NCBI GenBank assembly: GCA_023399465.1
Contig: JAEWPB010000012.1
Span: 1-46,228, forward strand
Reading direction: 5' to 3'
From: Pseudomonadota bacterium
Lineage (GTDB): Bacteria; Pseudomonadota; Alphaproteobacteria; Rhizobiales; Rhizobiaceae
Length of the DNA: 46,228 nucleotides
Positions 17,574 through 25,322 of this stretch are shown in pieces (the first letter of the stretch is position 1; every line of letters starts with the position of its first letter). The notes beneath the pieces are model-generated. The model was given only the letters and a program-made list of their open reading frames with translations, searched no databases and was not told where the DNA came from. The translations under genes and the position numbers were made by a program.

Positions 17574-17877
17574 GCGGTTACGCCTCGTTACTATTCACTC
17601 GGACCAGCTCCTGACCTCCGCCACGCCGCCTGCATGTCGGACTGCCAGTTTGCTTTACCGGGACCTTCCTTGCCGGTTTCTCACCGTCGAGGAATTTCCA
17701 TTGCATTTCAAAGTCGGATAGCCGTTTTTTCATACGGACGGTATCAAAACATTACCACTATCCACGCTTTGGGCAATGGTGAGTGACCCTGTCCCAATTT
17801 AGCAGTCCCTTAGTGACACATTCATTCTATTGATACAATCAAGCCGGAGTGGCTCGATTTGAAGCATCAGCCGGTTG

Positions 17878-17891
17878 TTAACACTTTTTAA
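17878..17891. promoter_or_regulatory. CtrA-like box TTAA-N6-TTAA (first copy)
   Basis: TTAA at 17878-17881 and TTAA at 17888-17891 are separated by six bases. The published alphaproteobacterial CtrA motif is usually given as TTAA-N7-TTAA, so the spacing is one short. It lies about 160 bases before the HPt start and 305 before the GPR start. Confidence 0.4.
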
Positions 17892-17929
17892 ACCCGTCCC
17901 GGACGCAAAAGCCGTGCAACTGACATGGT

Positions 17930-17947
17930 TTAACTGGAATTAACCAT
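17930..17947. promoter_or_regulatory. CtrA-like box: TTAA-N6-TTAACCAT
   Basis: TTAA at 17930-17933 is followed after six bases by TTAACCAT at 17940-17947. The octamer TTAACCAT is, from memory, the CtrA motif reported in Sinorhizobium meliloti. It lies about 100 bases upstream of the HPt start codon. Confidence 0.5.
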
Positions 17948-18049
17948 GATGCGAGATTTCTGCCCTGTTTGTGCCGGATTTTAAGCGGAAATCGACGCCA
18001 CGGAAGAATGATCGAGCATCGTTCTGGCAACGTCAAAGGGATTTGGCAC

Positions 18050-18418
18050 ATGTTAGCGCCCGGTATTGTTTTCGAGGCTCCCGACCATGGTGCGGGTAGC
18101 GGATACAACGGCCAGCGTGCGATCGATTTCGAGCACTTGCAGCGGCAGACGATGGGCGACGCCTCCCTCGAGGCTGAAGTGCTGCAACTGTTTGCCCGGC
18201 AGGCGCGCTGCTGCATGCACGAGATGGCGGAGGGCGATGTCGCTGCCATCGCGGCCAGCGCCCACAAGCTCAAGGGAGCGGCGACCGCCGTCGGCGCCTT
18301 TTCCGTTTCCAGCGCCGCCGAACGGCTGGAGAATGCGCCGGGCGATGAGGGGCTGATGGCCAGCCTCGATGCGGCGGTGACGACCACCGAGAACTTCATC
18401 ATGGGGCTTTGCCGCTAA
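18050..18418 (+). CDS. HPt-domain phosphotransfer protein
   Basis: The 122-residue protein consists of a short N-terminal tail and one HPt domain. The phosphoacceptor histidine is in SAHKLKGAATAVGA, about residue 72, the classic HPt motif; it is followed by a second helix with SSAAERLE. Such proteins carry phosphate between hybrid kinases and response regulators. It has no kinase or receiver domain and no cognate partner next to it. It is not of the ChpT type, which has a different fold. I chose ATG 18050 because AAAGGG (18035-18039) precedes it; an upstream in-frame extension starts within the AT-rich promoter region. It is divergent from the GPR-like gene and has CtrA-like boxes upstream. 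Confidence 0.85.
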   Translation: MLAPGIVFEAPDHGAGSGYNGQRAIDFEHLQRQTMGDASLEAEVLQLFARQARCCMHEMAEGDVAAIAASAHKLKGAATAVGAFSVSSAAERLENAPGDEGLMASLDAAVTTTENFIMGLCR

Positions 18419-18614
18419 GTTCACGCTTTCAAAGGATCGATGCCCTCCGCCGCCGGCTTTCAGCGCAATGAAGGGCGCTGCGGGAACCGTCGTTTATGAC
18501 GAGCAGCGGATGCGGCATATCCATCGCCACCGGGGCGTTCGTGTTGACTGCTCCACCGATTTGTTGGAAGAACTTGGCCGGATTTTTCGTTCACGCTTAC
18601 CGGAATACGATATC

Positions 18615-18935
18615 ATGACAAAACTGACCATCGTCGCCTTTGACGGTACCCGTTTCGAACTCGACGCCGAAAACGGTTCCACCGTCATGGAGAACGCCGT
18701 GCGCAACTCCATTCCCGGAATCGAGGCCGAGTGCGGCGGCGCCTGTGCCTGTGCGACCTGTCACGTCTACGTCGACGACGCCTGGAGCGAAAAAGTCGGC
18801 CCGCCGCAGGCGATGGAAGAAGACATGCTCGACTTTGCTTTCGACGTGCGTCCGACCTCGCGTCTTTCCTGTCAGATCAAGGTCTCCGACGATCTGGACG
18901 GCCTAGTCGTCCACGTGCCCGAACGCCAGGCCTGA
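18615..18935 (+). CDS. [2Fe-2S] ferredoxin, adrenodoxin type
   Basis: The 106-residue soluble electron carrier has the cluster motif C-X5-C-X2-C in ECGGACACATCHVY (about residues 40-50), with the fourth cysteine in RLSCQI (about residue 86). This is the vertebrate/bacterial-type (FdxB-like) fold that serves cytochrome P450, Rieske oxygenase or Fe-S assembly reactions. The N-terminus MTKLTIVAFDG matches the first beta strand, so ATG 18615 is the start, although the ribosome-binding site is weak. An upstream in-frame extension of 49 codons lacks ferredoxin features. The partner enzyme is not identifiable from the neighbours. Confidence 0.93.
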   Translation: MTKLTIVAFDGTRFELDAENGSTVMENAVRNSIPGIEAECGGACACATCHVYVDDAWSEKVGPPQAMEEDMLDFAFDVRPTSRLSCQIKVSDDLDGLVVHVPERQA

Positions 18936-19034
18936 TCCCCAGACCGTTCACCGGCAGCGTTAGCCCGCCTGCATCCGGCTCGAGCGAAGCTCGTGCGGGT
19001 GCCTGCGGGGGCGGCGGGTCGTTGCGTGTGTTCC

Positions 19035-19133
19035 AAAAAAAATGCCTCGCTCACCGGAAGGGACGAGCGAGGCAAGGGGGGCGCATCGCCTGCAGGTGAG
19101 GGAGGAAAACACCTGCGGCCCTTGGATGCGCCA
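19035..19133 (-). ncRNA. mmgR: Probable trans-acting small RNA, MmgR / alpha-r8-like
   Basis: On the minus strand a compact RNA of about 95-100 bases can be read. A nested hairpin at 19081-19131 has outer stem GCGCATC/GATGCGC, inner stem GCAGGTG/CACCTGC, and the 11-base loop TTTTCCTCCCT. It is followed by a 10-bp rho-independent terminator hairpin (19043-19074) and eight Ts (19035-19042). The pyrimidine loop is complementary to Shine-Dalgarno sequences. From memory, UUUCCUCCCU is the conserved single-stranded element of the rhizobial MmgR (alpha-r8) sRNAs, which repress polyhydroxybutyrate accumulation. The hairpins are read directly; the family name is inference. The 5' end is approximate, and no strong promoter consensus is visible. 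Confidence 0.68.
19043..19074 (-). terminator. Rho-independent terminator of the sRNA
   Basis: A perfect 10-bp stem (tgcctcgctc with gagcgaggca) and 12-base loop precede eight consecutive Ts on the minus strand. It could also catch read-through from the DUF922 gene upstream on the same strand. Confidence 0.88.
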
Positions 19134-19319
19134 GGAGAACTTGTTGATTCAAAAGCATCATGCGTTTGTTCGAATTGATGACAATTGTATTTTAGTTTTT
19201 TCGCAAGCGATATGATGAGAAATTACTGGTTATTCACAAGCCGATAGCCAGTTTCGCGCAAGCCTGGCGGGTGAAATACCTCAAATGGATAGGGGTAAAG
19301 TCGACTTTCGGGCGGTTTG

Positions 19320-19940
19320 CTACTTCGCCTGAGACTGCATCCGATAGCGCAGAAGACGAATCATCCGGTTGTCAAAATTGGCAGCCTCGACGCGGTCGAA
19401 TCGCGCCTGCTCGCGATCATGCTTGGCGATCAGATCCTTGGAGTCCTTGGCGACGCGCGCCTGCATCTCCTCGCAGGTCTTCTGCGGCCGCAGCTTGAGG
19501 AAGGCCTTTTCCATCGATCGGGCGGCGTTGCGGGCGATTTCGGCGTGACGCTCCTCGTGCCGCTTGATGTCGCGTGACAGCGTATCCCAGATCAGCCGCA
19601 GTTCCTTGCTGGCGCCCTTGCGGTTCTTCCATTGCGGCAGGATGATGTGGGTATCCAGCGTGACCTTGGCCTTTTCCACGTAGCACCAGCCGCTCTTCTC
19701 GGCATAGGTGACTTCGCCGCCGAACTTGATCTTGGTCGCGCCGGCGTGGCGGGAGCCCGTATCCTTGGTCACGGGCCCGCGGTAGGCGAGTTCGCGGTCA
19801 AGGTCTTCGGCTGTGGAGCCGCGGATCTGGAAATAGGAGGTCTTCTTCTGGATGACCGTCTCGGAAAGGACCGTGTTGGCGCTTCCCGCAACGAATGCGA
19901 TCGCTGCAATGAGGAAGAGTGTTTTCTGCGCCAACGCCAT
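19320..19940 (-). CDS. DUF922-family secreted protein with HExxH motif
   Basis: The 206-residue protein starts with a signal peptide (hydrophobic residues about 8-25). The mature part matches the DUF922 family of predicted secreted zinc proteases. The HExxH motif is HEERH at residues 128-132, in a helix that continues HAEIARNAARSMEKAF. Conserved neighbours include the beta-strand region CYVEKAKVTLDTHIILPQW. No activity has been shown for the family to my knowledge, so protease function is inference from the motif. It is monocistronic; the sRNA lies 190 bases downstream on the same strand. Confidence 0.82.
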   Translation of the reverse strand: MALAQKTLFLIAAIAFVAGSANTVLSETVIQKKTSYFQIRGSTAEDLDRELAYRGPVTKDTGSRHAGATKIKFGGEVTYAEKSGWCYVEKAKVTLDTHIILPQWKNRKGASKELRLIWDTLSRDIKRHEERHAEIARNAARSMEKAFLKLRPQKTCEEMQARVAKDSKDLIAKHDREQARFDRVEAANFDNRMIRLLRYRMQSQAK

Positions 19941-20042
19941 TCATGTTTCCTTGCCCGGTTGCACTTCGCCCTAGCTTGCGGCATAGCCACCCCAAGCGCA
20001 ATATAGCCATGGCTTTATCAATTCGAAGTGGGCGGAATTTAG

Positions 20043-20909
20043 GTGTCGGACAAGGGAAATGGAATCTGGAAGGTTGCGCATGGGCGAAAACTCGCGCTCG
20101 GCGAGACTTCGAGGATCATGGCGGTGGTCAATGTCACACCGGATTCCTTCTCCGACGGTGGCCGGTTCAACAGCGTCGATACGGCGGTGCGGCATGGGCT
20201 TGACTGCGTTGCCGAGGGGGCGGCGATCCTCGATATTGGCGGAGAATCCACCCGTCCGGGCGGCGATCCGGTAAGCGCTGCCGAGGAGCAGGACCGCATC
20301 CTGCCGGTGATCGAACGACTGGCACGCGAGACCGACGCGCTTCTGTCCGTCGACACCTATCGCGCCGAGACGGCGCGGCTGGCGGTCGAGGCCGGTGCCC
20401 ATATCGTCAATGATGTGTTCGGCGCGCAGAAGGAACCCGATATCGCCCGTGTCGCCGCCGAAACCGGGGCCGGTCTCTGCCTGATGCATACCGGGCGTGA
20501 CCGCGATAAGCTTGCCGATCCGGTCGCCGACCAGTTCCACTTTCTCAGGCGCTCGCTGGAGATAGCCGAGGCGGCCGGGGTCGGGCGCGATACCATCGTT
20601 CTCGATCCAGGCTTCGGATTTGCCAAGGACACGGACGAAAACATCGAGCTGATGGCGCGTTTCGACGAACTCGCGGCCCTGGGGTTCCCGTTGCTGGTCG
20701 GAACGTCGCGCAAGCGCTTTGTCGGCGCAATCACCGGGCGGGAGCCGGCCGATCGCGATGCCAGCACGGCAGCAACCTCGGTCATCCTGCGGATGGCGGG
20801 CGCCGTCATTTTCCGCGTTCATAATGTCGCATTCAATCGCGATGTGCTGGCCATGACCGATGCTATGTTGGCATCGAGGCGCCGCCGCGAAACAGGACCA
20901 TCCCGATGA
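20043..20909 (+). CDS. folP: Dihydropteroate synthase
   Basis: The 288-residue TIM-barrel enzyme condenses 6-hydroxymethyl-7,8-dihydropterin pyrophosphate with p-aminobenzoate in folate synthesis; it is the sulfonamide target. Signature 1 is MAVVNVTPDSFSDGG (about residues 26-40), signature 2 is ILDIGGESTRPG (about residues 61-72), and the C-terminal loop has GTSRKRFVG. The start is taken as GTG 20043; the next in-frame ATG (20118) would cut into the first conserved strand. The stop overlaps the folB start by 4 bases, so the three folate genes form one translationally coupled unit. Confidence 0.96.
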   Translation: MSDKGNGIWKVAHGRKLALGETSRIMAVVNVTPDSFSDGGRFNSVDTAVRHGLDCVAEGAAILDIGGESTRPGGDPVSAAEEQDRILPVIERLARETDALLSVDTYRAETARLAVEAGAHIVNDVFGAQKEPDIARVAAETGAGLCLMHTGRDRDKLADPVADQFHFLRRSLEIAEAAGVGRDTIVLDPGFGFAKDTDENIELMARFDELAALGFPLLVGTSRKRFVGAITGREPADRDASTAATSVILRMAGAVIFRVHNVAFNRDVLAMTDAMLASRRRRETGPSR

Positions 20910-21268
20910 CATACACGATATACATGAAGAACTGTGCCTTTTTCGCACGGCACGGCGTCCTTGACGAGGAGGAGGTGCTCGGCCAGCGCTTCTTCGTCGA
21001 TGCCGAACTGGTGGTGGAGCCGAGCCAGCCGCTCGAGAAGGACGCCATCGAATCCACCGTCGATTATGGCGTTGCCTTCATGGTCATCGAGAAGATCGTT
21101 ACCGGCAACCGGCGCTTCCTGATCGAGTCGCTGGCGCTCGAAGTCGCCAAGGCGCTTTGCGATCGTTTCACGCAGATCCGGACCGCCAGGATCACCGTGC
21201 GCAAGCCGAGCGCGCCGGTTCCCGGTGTTCTCGACTATGTGCAAGTGACGGTCGAGCACCGTGCCTGA
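20906..21268 (+). CDS. folB: Dihydroneopterin aldolase
   Basis: The 120-residue cytoplasmic enzyme converts 7,8-dihydroneopterin to 6-hydroxymethyl-7,8-dihydropterin and glycolaldehyde. It has the family opening IYMKNCAFFARHGVLDEE, the conserved VDYG motif and the terminal block ITVRKPSAPVPGVLDYVQV. The length is normal. The ATG at 20906 sits in the ATGA overlap with folP, and the 3' end overlaps folK by 8 bases. Confidence 0.95.
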   Translation: MTYTIYMKNCAFFARHGVLDEEEVLGQRFFVDAELVVEPSQPLEKDAIESTVDYGVAFMVIEKIVTGNRRFLIESLALEVAKALCDRFTQIRTARITVRKPSAPVPGVLDYVQVTVEHRA

Positions 21269-21779
21269 TCGGGAATTCCAGTTTGCCACCCTCGGGCTCG
21301 GGGGGAATATCGGCGATCCCGCACACGCGATCGCCGAGGCATTGCGGGCGCTCGATGCCCGTCCGGATAGCCGCGTGGTGGCGGTGTCCGGCCTTTATCG
21401 CACCCCGCCCTGGGGCAAGACCGACCAGGCGGATTTCTTCAATGCCTGCGCCGGCATCGAAACCAGTCTTTCTCCTGAAGGACTGCTGGATGCCTGCCTC
21501 GGGATCGAGCGCGAAATGAAGCGCGTCCGCACGGAGCGCTGGGGGCCGCGTACCATCGACATTGATGTGCTGACATTCGGGTCGCTCGAGCAGGACAGCG
21601 AGACGTTGCAGCTGCCCCATCCAAGGATGACGGCGCGCGGTTTCGTCCTGAAGCCGCTCGCGGATTTCGCCCCCGACCTGATCGTTGCGGGCAGGGCGGT
21701 GCGCGACTGGCTTGCGGATGCCGATACGGCCGGGATTTCGCTTGCAGACGACAGGCAGGACTGGTGGCGCTTGCTCTGA
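21261..21779 (+). CDS. folK: 2-amino-4-hydroxy-6-hydroxymethyldihydropteridine pyrophosphokinase
   Basis: The 172-residue enzyme transfers pyrophosphate from ATP to 6-hydroxymethyl-7,8-dihydropterin, making the substrate of FolP. Visible motifs are LGLGGNIGDP at the N-terminus, SGLYRTPPWG and the signature RWGPRTIDIDVLTFG (about residues 93-107), with PHPRMTARGFVLKPL following. The GTG at 21261 overlaps the end of folB, consistent with coupling. A bidirectional hairpin terminator lies 26 bases after the stop. Confidence 0.96.
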   Translation: MPDREFQFATLGLGGNIGDPAHAIAEALRALDARPDSRVVAVSGLYRTPPWGKTDQADFFNACAGIETSLSPEGLLDACLGIEREMKRVRTERWGPRTIDIDVLTFGSLEQDSETLQLPHPRMTARGFVLKPLADFAPDLIVAGRAVRDWLADADTAGISLADDRQDWWRLL

Positions 21780-21805
21780 GCGCGGACGGAATTGCCCGAC
21801 AAAAT

Positions 21806-21834
21806 AAAGCGGCCGCGAAATTCACGGCCGCTTT
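21806..21834. terminator. Bidirectional hairpin terminator between folK and the convergent secreted protein gene
   Basis: A perfect 10-bp stem (aaagcggccg with cggccgcttt) with a 9-base loop separates two convergent genes. The T-run is better on the minus strand (TTTATTTT), weaker on the plus strand. Confidence 0.8.
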
Positions 21835-21860
21835 CGAATGTCTTGCAGGTTTTTAACCGA

Positions 21861-22412
21861 TCAGGGCTTGATCGAGCCGACGGCGATAGCGTCCATCTGG
21901 CGGTTCAGGGTCAGGCCGATGACCGGCACCATCTTGTCTTCGACCTTTACCGAGATCGTTACGTTCATGGCGTTGTCGTTATCAAGTCGGGCGATCATCG
22001 CGCCGTTCAGCTTGCTGCGATTGATGCCGATCACGACCTTGTCGCCATTGACGGTGCCGGAAACGACATCGAGGCCCTTGCCTTCGGCGCCGTCGAGGAA
22101 CTTGCCCTTGTAGGTGTTGCCGGCTTGCGAGATGACCGCGGACATCGGCTGGCTGAAGACGCCGACGCGGCAGGTGCCGTCGAGCTTGATGCCAGCTTCC
22201 TTGCCGCGGGCGGGTTCGCCGGTCAGGTTGCAGGTGAACTTGGTGCCCTTGTACTTGCCGGCGACGATCTCGCCCGGACCCTTCCAGCTCCCCGATACAT
22301 TGTCGAAGAAGGCTTTGTCGCGCGGTGCAGCGGCAGTCTCGGGGGCAAAGCCCGTCGACATGGCAAGCGTAGCGGCCAGGCCGCAACCGATCGAAAACAG
22401 GCGCGTGTTCAT
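21861..22412 (-). CDS. Secreted protein of unknown function
   Basis: The 183-residue protein has a signal peptide (about residues 1-28, cleavage plausible after ETAAA). I do not recognise a named family with certainty; proteins of this style are conserved in rhizobia. The mature part is rich in Gly, Lys and Val and looks all-beta: GSWKGPGEIVAGKYKGTKF, then a central DGTCRVGVFSQPMS with one of two cysteines, and a final strand region. Two cysteines (in TCNLTG and GTCRVG) could form a disulfide. ATG 22412 directly precedes the signal peptide. A TTAACCAT element lies about 54 bases upstream. It is convergent with folK. Confidence 0.75.
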   Translation of the reverse strand: MNTRLFSIGCGLAATLAMSTGFAPETAAAPRDKAFFDNVSGSWKGPGEIVAGKYKGTKFTCNLTGEPARGKEAGIKLDGTCRVGVFSQPMSAVISQAGNTYKGKFLDGAEGKGLDVVSGTVNGDKVVIGINRSKLNGAMIARLDNDNAMNVTISVKVEDKMVPVIGLTLNRQMDAIAVGSIKP

Positions 22413-22465
22413 GTGCTAATCCTTGGGGGCGGCGTACAAATCTCTGGCGGCAGTCTTGCCTGACA

Positions 22466-22473
22466 ATGGTTAA
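22466..22473 (-). promoter_or_regulatory. CtrA-like half-site TTAACCAT
   Basis: On the minus strand the octamer TTAACCAT lies 54 bases upstream of the start codon of the secreted protein gene. A single octamer can occur by chance, so confidence is low. Confidence 0.3.
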
Positions 22474-22629
22474 TGGCAGGTTTCTATAGCCGGTCGAAAG
22501 GGCAAGGGGAAGGCGAGGCGGAAGAAGTTCCGGGTCCGTTCTTGAAACGTGAACTAATGAATGACCCACGGCCGTTTCACGGTCGCGTGGAAACGTCCTG
22601 AAGGAGGTCTGTAGAGAAGCGCCCGGAGA

Positions 22630-23736
22630 TCAGCGTGGGTTGTCGCTGCCCGTGAATTTCGGCGCCAGGTCGCTCATGAAGTCGCCGATACCGGGGCGCT
22701 TGAGTGCCCTGAACGGCAGCGGCCTGCAGAGGTCCATGGCGGCGATGCCGATGCGTGCCGTCATCAGCCCGTTGATCACGCCTTCACCGAGCCTTGCCGA
22801 CAGCTTCGAGGCCAGTCCGTGGCCGAGAACCTGCTGCACCACGCTGTCGCCGACGGCGATCGAGCCGGTGACGGCGAGATGCGCGATCACATCCTTCAGC
22901 AGCCGGATCATGCCGAGTGTTCCCGGCCGGCCGCCGTAGAGATCGGCCATGCCACGCACCAGGCGGGCGGCTTCGAAAAGGACATAGGCGAGATCGACGA
23001 TGGCGCGCGGGCTGACGGCGGTGACCACCGAGACCCTCTTGGAGGCGCCGAGGATCAGCGCCCGGGCCTGCTTGTCGAGCGGAGACAGGAGTTCGCGTTC
23101 GGCAAGGTCGAGGAGATGCGGGCCGTCGATGATCTCGCCTTCTGTTTCGGCGAGCGTCGCGCGTCCGCGCGCGGTTTCCGGCTTGGCGGCAAGCAGCGAG
23201 ACGAGCCTTGCGACCACGGCCCGGGCGGCGGCAGGCTTTGGGGCCAGTGCCGCCTTCGCGGCCTCTTCCTTGATTGCCTGCACGGCATGGAGGCGGGCCA
23301 TGCCGGCAAGTTCGCGGGCGACGGCGGCGGCGAGCGCCAGCAGGCCGACGACGACGGTCGCAATGGCGAGATAGCCGAGCCAGTCGGCGCGGCTGAAGAG
23401 ATCGCGAACGAGCTGGTCGGTCCAGAGGCCGAGCGCCAGCGACAGCAACACGCCGAAGGCGCCCGCGGCAAGGCCGGCGAAGGAGAAGCGGCGTTCGCGC
23501 GGACGTGCGACCGGAATATCACTTTGGCCAAGTCCTTCGGGCGACAGGAAGGGATCCTGTTCCTCCGGCGTAAGTGTGACGGTCGTATCGTCAAAACTCT
23601 GCGGCCGGCGCCGCGGACCGGGATTGGCGGAAGCACGGGCCACCGGCGGGACCGTGGCCCTTGCCGGGCGGTCATCGATGGCGAATGCGGCCGGGCGCCG
23701 CGGCTTCTTGTCGTCGTGCGGGCCGGACGTCGTCAT
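22630..23736 (-). CDS. YcjF-family membrane protein (DUF697, TIGR01620)
   Basis: The 368-residue inner-membrane protein has a Pro/Arg-rich cytoplasmic N-terminus (about residues 1-85). Two membrane segments follow near residues 88-110 and 120-140 (GYLAIATVVVGLLALAAAV). The C-terminal domain contains the DUF697 region and the patterns LILGASKRVSVVTAVSPRAI and IAAMDLCRPLPF. YcjF proteins are partners of YcjX ATPases; in enterobacteria they sit next to the phage-shock genes, but no psp gene is seen here. The start overlaps the stop of the YcjX gene by 4 bases (ATGA), which shows coupling. The molecular role is unknown. Confidence 0.88.
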   Translation of the reverse strand: MTTSGPHDDKKPRRPAAFAIDDRPARATVPPVARASANPGPRRRPQSFDDTTVTLTPEEQDPFLSPEGLGQSDIPVARPRERRFSFAGLAAGAFGVLLSLALGLWTDQLVRDLFSRADWLGYLAIATVVVGLLALAAAVARELAGMARLHAVQAIKEEAAKAALAPKPAAARAVVARLVSLLAAKPETARGRATLAETEGEIIDGPHLLDLAERELLSPLDKQARALILGASKRVSVVTAVSPRAIVDLAYVLFEAARLVRGMADLYGGRPGTLGMIRLLKDVIAHLAVTGSIAVGDSVVQQVLGHGLASKLSARLGEGVINGLMTARIGIAAMDLCRPLPFRALKRPGIGDFMSDLAPKFTGSDNPR

Positions 23737-25208
23737 GCGAGGCGGTCTCCGAATAGGAACTGCATTGCCCGGTCGAGGCGGATGTGCGGCACGGACAGGG
23801 TGATGCCGCCGCCGGTCTGCTCGAGTTCGGGTGGGCGGAAACGGACGGCGTTGACATCGGGCAGGGTATGCCCGTCACCGGTCGTTTCAAGGGCCTTGAA
23901 GATGGCGTCCGGGTTCTCCGGCAGGTCTCCGGGGAAGATCGCGGTCTTGCGCTTGCCGTCGAAGCGCTCGCCATTGATGGTTTCGCCCTCCATCGGCGTG
24001 CCGACGATGACAGGCAGAACGTGGCCGTCGCGGTTGACGGTCGCCTCACGGGTGGCGCGCACGGACGCCAGGGCCATGACGTCGATCCCGGCACCGGCCA
24101 TGCCGATACGCTCGATCGCGCGGTCGACCAGGCGGCGGGTCAGCGCCTCGAGGCGGTCGTGGCTTTCGTGATGCAGGTGGTCGGCCTTGGTCGCTGCGAC
24201 CAGAACCTTGTCGATCCGCCGGCGGAGCAGCGATGACAGCAGGCTGTTCTGGCCCGGTCGGAAACAGGCGAGCACGTCGGACAGCGCCCGCTCCAGGTCC
24301 ATTACCGCTTCGGGACCGCGGGTGATCGCCTGCAGAGCGTCAACGAGCACGATCTGCCGGTCGATCCGGGCAAAGTGCTCGCGGAAGAACGGCTTGACCA
24401 CGACGGTCTTGTAGGCCTCGTAGCGCCGCTCCATCATCGCCCGCAGCGAGCCCCTGGGGGCGCGGGTGTCGGGAAGATTGGGCAGCGGCGCGAAAGTCAG
24501 CGCCGGCGAGCCGTCGAGATCGCCGGGCATCAGGAAACGGCCGGGCGGCAGGGTCGATAGCGAGCGCTCGTCGGATTTGCACGCCTTCAGGTAGTCGGCG
24601 AATGCCGTCGCCAGTCGGCGCGCAAGCATTTCGTCGGCGGGGGCGTTGACGTCGACGAGCGCGGACAGTGCCAGCCATTCGCGCGCAAGCTCGGCGCGGA
24701 TGCCGCCCCTGGCGAGTTCGAGGGTCGTCTTGCTGAAAGCGCGGTAGTCCTGTGATAGCAACGGCAGGTCGAGCAGCCATTCGCCGGGATAGTCGACGAT
24801 GTCGATCGACAGCCGGCCGGGCGAGAACAGCCGGTTCCAGCCGCTGGCGCTCTGGTATTCGAGGGTGATGCGCAGTTCGGAGATGGCGCGGGTCGAATCC
24901 GGCCAGAGCCGTTCGTTGACCAGTGCGCGGATATGGTCCTCGTACTGGAACCGCGGCACGGCGTCATCCGGCTGTTCTTCGAGCCGCACCTTGGAGATGC
25001 GGCCGGATTGCAACGGTTCGAAGAGCGGCAGGCGCCCGCCATGCAGCAGGTTGTGGATCAGAGACGAGATGAAGACGGTCTTGCCCGAGCGCGACAAACC
25101 TGTGACCCCGAGACGGACCGACGGATTGACCAGCCCGGCCGCGCGGTCGGTCAGGTTGTCCAGGGCTATCAGGGCATCATCGGCAAGTGAGGTGAAAGAC
25201 GGCGGCAA
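23733..25208 (-). CDS. YcjX-family P-loop NTPase
   Basis: The 491-residue cytoplasmic or membrane-associated GTPase-like protein has a P-loop GLSRSGKT at about residues 37-44. It then has the family blocks IDIVDYPGEWLLDLPLL (Walker B-like) and AATKADHLHHESHDR, a guanine-specificity motif resembling TKAD. YcjX proteins work with YcjF and in enterobacteria belong to the phage-shock cluster. I use TTG 25208 as the start, since no ATG lies upstream in frame before the P-loop region; the ribosome-binding site is modest. It is in a minus-strand run SixA-like, YcjX, YcjF. Confidence 0.88.
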   Translation of the reverse strand: MPPSFTSLADDALIALDNLTDRAAGLVNPSVRLGVTGLSRSGKTVFISSLIHNLLHGGRLPLFEPLQSGRISKVRLEEQPDDAVPRFQYEDHIRALVNERLWPDSTRAISELRITLEYQSASGWNRLFSPGRLSIDIVDYPGEWLLDLPLLSQDYRAFSKTTLELARGGIRAELAREWLALSALVDVNAPADEMLARRLATAFADYLKACKSDERSLSTLPPGRFLMPGDLDGSPALTFAPLPNLPDTRAPRGSLRAMMERRYEAYKTVVVKPFFREHFARIDRQIVLVDALQAITRGPEAVMDLERALSDVLACFRPGQNSLLSSLLRRRIDKVLVAATKADHLHHESHDRLEALTRRLVDRAIERIGMAGAGIDVMALASVRATREATVNRDGHVLPVIVGTPMEGETINGERFDGKRKTAIFPGDLPENPDAIFKALETTGDGHTLPDVNAVRFRPPELEQTGGGITLSVPHIRLDRAMQFLFGDRLA

Positions 25209-25322
25209 GGCGGGGTTCCCGGAATGGCATATGGCTGCAATATAGGAAGCGCAGGCCCGCGATGTAAGAACCGTTGCGATCCTTGCGAAGGCGCGGAAAT
25301 TGCTGAAGCGCGACGGACGCTG

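Larger units (their letters stand above)
17574..18049. other. 476-bp divergent promoter region between the GPR-like and HPt genes
   Basis: No gene is convincing here. The region is much richer in A+T than the flanking genes and separates two divergent starts. It holds two TTAA-N6-TTAA elements and one TTAACCAT element, described separately. Short open frames at 17526-17786 overlap the GPR start and have no features. Confidence 0.6.

Noticed and set aside
17526..17786. Short plus-strand frames in the GPR-HPt intergenic region, considered as a small gene
   Set aside because: They overlap the GPR start, have no ribosome-binding site and no conserved character.
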